A DNA stretch of 36,922 nucleotides, taken from Porphyromonadaceae bacterium UBA7141. Its GTDB lineage: Bacteria; Bacteroidota; Bacteroidia; Bacteroidales; Muribaculaceae. The notes beneath the pieces are model-generated. The model was not told the DNA's origin. It did no database searches and saw only the letters and a list, made by a program, of their open reading frames with translations. The stretch spans positions 1 to 36,922 of the forward strand of contig DKWX01000034.1 of NCBI GenBank assembly GCA_002491945.1, written 5' to 3'. Numbering within the stretch: position 1 is the first letter of the stretch; each line of letters begins with the position of its first letter. Positions 31,968-36,922 of the stretch are shown piece after piece. The position numbers and the translations under genes were made by a program.

Positions 31968-34028
31968 TCATACTGAAAGAAGGGATTTATCGGTCGACTG
32001 CGGCACTCCTTTGCCGAACTGTCCCGGTATGATAAGAGTAAGGTTATGGTTACGGAAATTGCGTCCCAGAAACGAGGGCATGTTGTCATAATCTCCGGAA
32101 TAGGATACCGATCCTTTTCTGGCCCCGACTACTATCAGCAGGTCGTCTTCGCCCACCTGCGACGAGAGTATGATGAAATCATCCCAACTCTTCATGTCGG
32201 CATAATCGCGGCGCACGGCATATCCTCCTTCGGCTATATGCGATTCGATATATTCGCCGGTGGCTGCCATACACATGAAGCGCACCTGGCAACCCAGCTG
32301 TGCCCCGAGATTACCCACACGTGCTATCCATTCGCAGAACCCCGTCTCATACTGCGCGTTGCCGGGCACGTATACGAAGATCTTCTTTACCGTATCTACC
32401 GGTATGAAACACCTCGACATGATAATCATCCTGTCAGTCTGACGGAGCAGCTGCTCAATCATGTTGCCGAAGAAGCTGTCGACTATATTCGAGCGCCTGT
32501 GAAGCCCGATCACCACCTCTGTGGCATGATGCTCACGCATCACGTTGGTCACTCCTGCCATCACATTGAGGTCGAACCGCTCCACCTCCCGGCACTCCAC
32601 ATCCATCGACTCGGCCGCCATGCGCGCCAGCTGAAGCGACTGGCGTCCGTCACGCAGCATCGCGGGGTCGTCGTTGCGGCGCACGAAAAGCGCCGTGACG
32701 GGGAAATCATTGAGAGGGTTGCGCATGAATACCGCCATACGCATGATTCCCTCGGCTGTGAGCGGATTGCTCACAGCCACTATCTGCCGGGCGAATCCTG
32801 CCTTGAGCGGGGTCTCGGTGTCGAGTTCGGCGGCCGAAAGGGCTATGCGCAGTGTGCGCGCGGCGCCCTCGGTGGCCACGGACGCCACGATGCAGCATAC
32901 GAGTATCATCACTACCGCGCCGTTCATCATGTCTTCTGTCAGCAGCCCGTACTGATAGCCGATCATCGTGGCTGCAATCGTGGCCGCAGCCTTTCCGGAG
33001 GAGAGTCCGAACATCAGCCTCCGGCCATTCGTGTCAAGCCCCGTAAGGCGCTGACTGAAATACGCGGCCAGCCATTTGGTGGCAAGCGCGGTGGCCGTCA
33101 TCACTCCGGCGGCCTGGGCCACTCCCCACCCCCGGAATATCACATGCACATTGATCAGCATCCCCACTCCGATAAGGAAGTAAGGTATGAAAATCGCATT
33201 GCCCACAAAGGATATCCTGTGCATAAGAGCCGAACGTGTCGGTATGAAGCGGTTGAGCACCAGTCCGGCATAGAAGGCGCCCAATATGGCCTCGATCCCT
33301 ATGAGGCGCGCCAGAGTCGAAGCCACGAGCACAAGCGTCAGGATGAAGATGAACTGCACCACCGAGTCGCTTGTCTTGCGGAAGAACCATCGCGTCATTC
33401 TCGGAAAACTCCATCCCACAGCCAGTGCGTATACTGCCATCTGGAGCAGCAGCCACACAAGGCTCATCACTTCAAAACGCCCCGAGGCCCGCACCTCCAC
33501 CACTTCGGCCAGTGCAAGAAGGGCGAGAAGCACGGCCACAATCGTGCCGCATACGGCTATGACGGCCCCACGGTTATTGCTCAGCCCGAAACGACTCACT
33601 ACCGGATAGGATATCAGCGTGTGGGAGGCATACATGCTCGATATGAGCACTGCTGTGGTCCAGCCGGTGCCAAGAGCATAGTGCGTAAGCGGAATCCCGA
33701 CTCCCATCGGTATCAGAAAGGTAATAAGGCCGAAGAGTATGCCGCTGCGATAGTTGCGCCGCAGATGATACATGTCGATTTCCACGGCTGCAAGAAACAT
33801 GAGATACAGTATGCCGACCTGCCCGAAAATCTCGAAACTCGCATCTCGGGCCAGAAGATTGAATCCATATGGCCCTACGGCCACACCGGCCAGTATCAGC
33901 CCTACTATATTGGGGATTTTAAGCCGACTGAATAGCAACGGCGCACTCAATATGATAATCAGCACCAGTGTGATGATTACTACCGGCTGCGTAAAAGGCA
34001 GATGCAGAAAGTCGGCGAATATATTCAT
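31968..34028 (-). CDS. CPA2 cation:proton antiporter with C-terminal universal-stress-like domains
   Basis: A 686-residue membrane protein. The N-terminal 400 residues form a 12-13 segment antiporter (VVIITLVLIIILSAPLLF, IVGLILAGVAVGPYGFNLL, ILYLMFLAAVEIDMYHL, TWTTAVLISSMYASHTLISYPVV-like region, EAILGAFYAGLVLNRF, FIPYFLIGVGMLINV, LMFGLSSGKAAATIAATMIG). The soluble C-terminus (about 430-686) resembles tandem universal-stress-protein folds (ATEVVIGLHRRSNIVDSFFGNMIEQLLRQTDRMIIMSR). The frame extends upstream to 34100, but ATG 34028 overlaps the tatD stop as ATGA, a typical coupling arrangement, and begins the first hydrophobic segment properly. The transported ion (Na+ or K+) is not decidable by eye. 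Confidence 0.85.
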   Translation of the reverse strand: MNIFADFLHLPFTQPVVIITLVLIIILSAPLLFSRLKIPNIVGLILAGVAVGPYGFNLLARDASFEIFGQVGILYLMFLAAVEIDMYHLRRNYRSGILFGLITFLIPMGVGIPLTHYALGTGWTTAVLISSMYASHTLISYPVVSRFGLSNNRGAVIAVCGTIVAVLLALLALAEVVEVRASGRFEVMSLVWLLLQMAVYALAVGWSFPRMTRWFFRKTSDSVVQFIFILTLVLVASTLARLIGIEAILGAFYAGLVLNRFIPTRSALMHRISFVGNAIFIPYFLIGVGMLINVHVIFRGWGVAQAAGVMTATALATKWLAAYFSQRLTGLDTNGRRLMFGLSSGKAAATIAATMIGYQYGLLTEDMMNGAVVMILVCCIVASVATEGAARTLRIALSAAELDTETPLKAGFARQIVAVSNPLTAEGIMRMAVFMRNPLNDFPVTALFVRRNDDPAMLRDGRQSLQLARMAAESMDVECREVERFDLNVMAGVTNVMREHHATEVVIGLHRRSNIVDSFFGNMIEQLLRQTDRMIIMSRCFIPVDTVKKIFVYVPGNAQYETGFCEWIARVGNLGAQLGCQVRFMCMAATGEYIESHIAEGGYAVRRDYADMKSWDDFIILSSQVGEDDLLIVVGARKGSVSYSGDYDNMPSFLGRNFRNHNLTLIIPGQFGKGVPQSTDKSLLSV

Positions 34029-34804
34029 GTGGGGAGTCTGAAGATTTTTCGCGCCGTGGCATCGGTGGCCTGTTCTGCCTCTTCGGCCGACACGCCGCAT
34101 ATCCCGGCCACTTTGTCGCGTATATATGGTAGATAACTGCTCTCGTTTGTGCGTCCGCGTTTAGGGACAGGGGCAAGATAAGGTGAATCCGTCTCAAGCA
34201 CTATCCGCCCGATACCGGCAAGTGCCACGGCCTCCCTGACTTCGGGGGCGTTTTTGAATGTCGCCACCCCATTGATGCCTATCACCGTGTCAGGGAGCCG
34301 CAATACCCTCTCTGCCTCGGCCGGACCATACGTAAAACTATGAAACACCAGCGGTGGCAATCCGTCGCCCATACTCCCAATCATTTCCATCACCTCATCA
34401 AGCGCCTCTCGGCAGTGTATTATGACTGGTTTCCGCATCGACATCGCCAGGTCAAGCTGATAGCCGAAGGCATCCATCTGTTCGAAACGATAGGTGCGGT
34501 CGTGGTACAGATCGATTCCAATCTCTCCTACCGCCACAGGTGACTCTCCCTCGAATCGTGCGAACACATCATCGGTCTTGGCCCTCCAGTCGCTGTCGAT
34601 TTCTTCGGGATGCATTCCTACGGCCACTGATGTGACATCGGGACGCAGATGATGCAGCTCAAGCAGCGGCTCCATCGAGCTGAGGTCGACGTTGGGCAAC
34701 ACCATATGGCTCACCCCCGCTTCCAAGGCACAGTCGACCGCCCCGACGGAACCTCCGTCGGGGTAGTCGGCTGCGAAATATATGTGTGTGTGCGTATCAA
34801 TCAT
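34025..34804 (-). CDS. tatD: TatD family metal-dependent hydrolase/DNase
   Basis: A 259-residue TIM-barrel amidohydrolase-type nuclease. Metal ligands are visible: D3-x-H5-x-H7 (MIDTHTH), E94 (AVGEIGID), H130 (VIIHCRE), H155 (VFHSFTYG) and D206 (LETDSPYLAP). The open frame runs upstream to 34891, overlapping the polyprenyl synthase, but MIDTHTH at 34804 is the conserved N-terminus of this family. The 28 bases between the preceding stop and this ATG consist mostly of a C/G homopolymer tract that could affect initiation. It overlaps the downstream antiporter start by 4 bases. Confidence 0.92.
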   Translation of the reverse strand: MIDTHTHIYFAADYPDGGSVGAVDCALEAGVSHMVLPNVDLSSMEPLLELHHLRPDVTSVAVGMHPEEIDSDWRAKTDDVFARFEGESPVAVGEIGIDLYHDRTYRFEQMDAFGYQLDLAMSMRKPVIIHCREALDEVMEMIGSMGDGLPPLVFHSFTYGPAEAERVLRLPDTVIGINGVATFKNAPEVREAVALAGIGRIVLETDSPYLAPVPKRGRTNESSYLPYIRDKVAGICGVSAEEAEQATDATARKIFRLPT

Positions 34805-34809
34805 CGTCG

Positions 34810-34827
34810 CCCCCCCCCCGGGGGGGG
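34810..34827. repeat. Homopolymeric C10/G8 tract
   Basis: Ten Cs followed by eight Gs (18 bp), lying between the polyprenyl synthase stop and the tatD ATG. In the minus-strand message this is C8G10 directly before the start codon, able to fold into a tight hairpin and prone to slipped-strand length change. Confidence 0.9.
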
Positions 34828-34832
34828 ATGTG

Positions 34833-35801
34833 TTATTTCTTACGTCCCGAAAGGCGGTCGAGCAGATATTTGAACGCTTCAAGACGCTCATCCGGCAGTC
34901 CGGTCGACTTCACCGCTTTCAGAGCCTTGGCGCTGTAAGAGGCGGCAGCCTTGCGGCAGCTTTCGTCAAGACGCATCTTTTCATAAATGCGGGTCACTGT
35001 CCTGACACGCATATCGCCGGCAGGGAGTTCCATCGCTATGCGGAGTGCCTTGGCCTCTTCTGTGCCGGCTGCCATGCCGCTGATGTAGAGGAAGGTCTTC
35101 TTGGCCTGATTGATGTCGCCCCCTATCGGCTTGCCGAAGGTGGCGGCATCGCCGAAGGTGTCCAGCCAGTCGTCTTCTATCTGGAACGCTATGCCAAGAT
35201 TCTCGCCATAGGCACGCAGTGCGGCACACACTTTATCGTCACATCCGCAAAGCAGGCCTCCGATTTCAGCACAAGCGCCAAGCAGCGCTCCGGTCTTGAG
35301 GCGTATCATCTCTACATACTGTTCGGGGGTCACGTCATCGCGATGCTCAAACTCCATGTCAAGACTCTGACCCTTGTATACATCCATAGCCATCCGGCCG
35401 AACACCTCGCCTACGTGGCGGAGCTTGTCGTCAGGCACATTAGAAATCAGGCTCTGAGCCTCGCCCAGCATCGTGTCGCCTGAAAGTATGGCCACCGGAG
35501 CCCCATATTTGCGGTACACGGTCGGACGGTTGCGGCGAGTGTCGGAATCGTCCATCACATCGTCGTGCAGCAGAGTGAAGTTATGGAACAGTTCCATACC
35601 CAGAGCCGCCGGCATTGCAGCTGATGTATCACCGCCGAAAGCCTCGACTGCCATCAGCAGCAGCACGGGACGTATGCGTTTGCCCCCGGCCTCGAGAGCA
35701 TAGGCGATGGGTGCGTAAAGTGATGCGGGGTGACGCTCTGAAAATCCCAGAGCGAGGAGTGCTGCCTCTACTTCAGAGGCATATTCTGAAATCCTTTTCA
35801 T
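34833..35801 (-). CDS. Polyprenyl (isoprenyl) diphosphate synthase
   Basis: A 322-residue all-helical prenyltransferase condensing isopentenyl diphosphate with an allylic diphosphate. The first aspartate-rich motif is LLHDDVMDDSD (D80-D86 region) followed by RRNRP; the second is FQIEDDWLDTFGD (D210, D211, D214). GGKRIRPVLLLM (39-50), GDTMLGEAQSL and LKTGALLGACAEIGGLL are standard. The residue just before the first motif (F75-T-L-L-H) is compatible with medium-chain or farnesyl/geranylgeranyl synthases; chain length cannot be fixed by eye. It lies upstream of tatD with a 28-base gap. The 183-bp region upstream (35802-35984) shows no recognisable element. Confidence 0.92.
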   Translation of the reverse strand: MKRISEYASEVEAALLALGFSERHPASLYAPIAYALEAGGKRIRPVLLLMAVEAFGGDTSAAMPAALGMELFHNFTLLHDDVMDDSDTRRNRPTVYRKYGAPVAILSGDTMLGEAQSLISNVPDDKLRHVGEVFGRMAMDVYKGQSLDMEFEHRDDVTPEQYVEMIRLKTGALLGACAEIGGLLCGCDDKVCAALRAYGENLGIAFQIEDDWLDTFGDAATFGKPIGGDINQAKKTFLYISGMAAGTEEAKALRIAMELPAGDMRVRTVTRIYEKMRLDESCRKAAASYSAKALKAVKSTGLPDERLEAFKYLLDRLSGRKK

Positions 35802-35984
35802 TTTAATTGCTGATTATTTTTGGGCCTCCGGAATATACTGTGTCACTTACCCTTTGCGACAAGGGTGTGCCCACACGCCCCCTGCGAAGCCATATATATC
35901 ATTGAGGCTACGCGGACATTGCATCCACATGCCTGTAATCCATCCGCCCCCCACCCGATTGCCGCGTATACCGACCGCAAGCCA

Positions 35985-36614
35985 TTATCTGTATTTCTCA
36001 AAAATCTCTTTCGGTATTCCATCCGCGCCATCCTTATCAAGAGCAATCTGGAATCCCTTCATAAAGCGGCGGAATGTCTGGGCATCGGCGGAATCGGCGG
36101 CACAGATTTCGGCCATGGCCGCAATTTCCGATTCCACTTCCGACGCACTCTTTCGCCCTTCGCGGATGTCGCTCACATACTCCAGTCCGAGATTATAACC
36201 CAGACGATCAGGATCATCCTGCGCCGCAAGTTTGCGCAGACGCATCTTCTCATCCAATGGCAGATTCTCCGAATAGTCGTCGTATGCGGCCTGAAAACTC
36301 TGCAAATCATCGTCTTTATAATGCTCGTAGGCATATAGTGTAGCCATGCTGAGAGTATCGACCCGCACACTGTCAAGACGCCCCAGCGCGGCATCGCATA
36401 TGAACCGTGCCACCGAATCGGGGGTCACTGTTTTCATCATATACTCTATTTTGGAGGCATCATCCATAGCGACGAAACCTTCAGGGAATCCGCCACCCTC
36501 AGCTGAGCCTGAGCCACAGGCCACGCCGGCCACTGCCAACAATGCAATGCACCCCGCCACGGCGGAATGCCGTATCCTACCACCCTTCTGAGCGGTGATG
36601 CGCTCTATATTCAT
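35985..36614 (-). CDS. Hypothetical lipoprotein
   Basis: A 209-residue predicted lipoprotein of unknown function. From ATG 36614 a basic N-terminus (MNIERITAQKGGRIRH) leads to SAVAGCIALLAVAGVAC with C33 as the lipidated residue. The mature part is acidic and helical (KIEYMMKTVTPDSVARFICDAAL, LYAYEHYKDDDLQSFQAAYDDYSENL, PDRLGYNLGLEYVSDIREGRKS). The frame is open to 36740, but that extension (including MWLEIVVFLLNLYLF) overlaps a promoter-like TAAATTTG (minus strand, 36705-36712) and is probably not translated. ATG 36620 is an alternative two codons earlier. Confidence 0.65.
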   Translation of the reverse strand: MNIERITAQKGGRIRHSAVAGCIALLAVAGVACGSGSAEGGGFPEGFVAMDDASKIEYMMKTVTPDSVARFICDAALGRLDSVRVDTLSMATLYAYEHYKDDDLQSFQAAYDDYSENLPLDEKMRLRKLAAQDDPDRLGYNLGLEYVSDIREGRKSASEVESEIAAMAEICAADSADAQTFRRFMKGFQIALDKDGADGIPKEIFEKYR

Positions 36615-36704
36615 GCACATCGTGAAGTAGAAATTTATGAATGTTTTTCCCGCCAGGACCCTATCCGGGGCATCCGACAGGCAACTCAGATTAGAAAACA
36701 AGTA

Positions 36705-36712
36705 CAAATTTA
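36705..36712 (-). promoter_or_regulatory. Putative -7 element of the hypothetical lipoprotein gene
   Basis: TAAATTTG on the minus strand fits the -7 consensus about 90 bases upstream of ATG 36614. No TTG is found at the matching -33 distance (the region is a T-rich run), so support is partial. Confidence 0.4.
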
Positions 36713-36743
36713 GTAAAAAAACAACAATTTCCAGCCACATCCC

Positions 36744-36774
36744 CTTGACAATTCAACAAAAATCGCTAACTTTG
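36744..36774 (+). promoter_or_regulatory. Promoter of tRNA-Ser
   Basis: CTTGACA (36744-36750) contains the -33 TTG; after 19 bases from TTG comes TAACTTTG (36767-36774), the strongest -7 match in the window and the form typical of Bacteroidetes stable-RNA promoters. It is followed by GCGTCCGG and lies about 90 bases before the mature tRNA. Confidence 0.8.
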
Positions 36775-36865
36775 CGTCCGGAAACCGATAAGAGAGGTCC
36801 ACGTGGCAGCAATAACGTCATGTCTGCGACGGGAGATTCCTCCTGATTATATCGTCTGTCCGAAT

Positions 36866-36922
36866 GGAGTGGTGCTCGAGTGGCTGAAGAGGCACGCCTG
36901 GAAAGCGTGTATACGCCAAAAG
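36866..36922 (+). tRNA. tRNA-Ser(GGA), 3' end beyond the window
   Basis: GGAGTGG starts the acceptor stem, then TG, D-arm CTC-GAGTGGCTGAA-GAG, anticodon stem CACGC/GCGTG with loop CTGGAAA (36898-36904) and anticodon GGA at 36900-36902, reading UCC/UCU serine codons. TATACGCCAAAAG begins the long variable arm expected for tRNA-Ser, where the window ends. The layout matches E. coli tRNA-Ser(GGA) closely. Confidence 0.93.

Noticed and set aside
32046..33935. Long (629-residue) plus-strand open frame
   Set aside because: It is the complement of the antiporter gene; composition is His/Arg/Pro-rich and antisense-like, while the minus strand has clear membrane segments.
34805..34891. Longer tatD start overlapping the polyprenyl synthase gene
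   Set aside because: It would translate the C/G tract as SPPGGGAT; the conserved MIDTHTH start is at 34804.
36637..36846. Small plus-strand ORF upstream of tRNA-Ser
   Set aside because: It runs through the tRNA promoter and has no recognisable content.
1..36922. CRISPR array, prophage or insertion sequence
   Set aside because: No regularly spaced short direct repeats, no integrase, transposase or phage structural genes were found; the repeats present are scattered inverted-repeat elements.

Overview
The window looks like a chromosomal segment from a gut Bacteroidales bacterium, most likely Muribaculaceae (inferred from gene content, not from a marker gene). Supporting signs are a SusC/SusD pair, a secreted bile-salt-hydrolase-like enzyme, a Cbp1-like lipoprotein, a secreted protein with a Por/T9SS-like C-terminal tail, and promoters of the Bacteroidetes type (TTG or TTTG, about 18-20 bp, then TAnnTTTG). 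There is no phage, CRISPR array, rRNA operon or transposase gene. Nearly all coding sequences are intact.

Layout. 368-1971 (+): pabB and pabC for p-aminobenzoate/folate. 2064-6690 (-): a secreted glycosidase, then a GT2 glycosyltransferase beside a B12-type radical SAM protein. 7075-12704 (+): metX, hom, bioB, a polyprenol-phosphate-type glycosyltransferase and a small outer-membrane beta-barrel protein. 12780-25500 (-): choloylglycine hydrolase family enzyme, secreted CTD protein, SusD, SusC, SPOR-like lipoprotein, Cbp1-like coiled-coil lipoprotein, rsmI and an acidic-linker hypothetical protein. 25490-26806 (-): dacB (PBP4-type). 27010-28131 (+): AI-2E family permease. 28255-36614 (-): two CPA2 antiporters, mgtC, a hypothetical lipoprotein, tatD, a polyprenyl diphosphate synthase and another lipoprotein. 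The window ends inside a tRNA-Ser(GGA) gene (+) that has a well-formed promoter.

How genes work together. hom and metX supply homoserine and O-acylhomoserine for methionine/threonine; pabB and pabC supply the folate precursor. susC/susD form an orphan outer-membrane uptake pair with no adjacent hydrolase. kef and mgtC overlap by 4 bp and tatD and the second antiporter overlap by 4 bp, so the right-hand cluster is probably translationally coupled in parts.

The most unusual signal is a family of dispersed, non-coding, inverted-repeat elements (terminal motif TAAGTAAGTGTTCAAATTTA). Two copies have exactly the same length (185 bp, at 47-231 and 6890-7074). One is internally deleted (135 bp at 8178-8312), two are reduced to ends only (79 bp at 24527-24605 and about 67 bp at 23513-23579), and several are solo ends. 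The three long copies lie directly upstream of pabB, metX and hom. At metX the element sits between a good promoter and the start codon, so it would be transcribed as a structured leader. The inverted ends also contain the promoter -7 word TAAATTTG pointing outward. Promoters, terminators, repeat boundaries and start choices were read by eye and no database search was possible.
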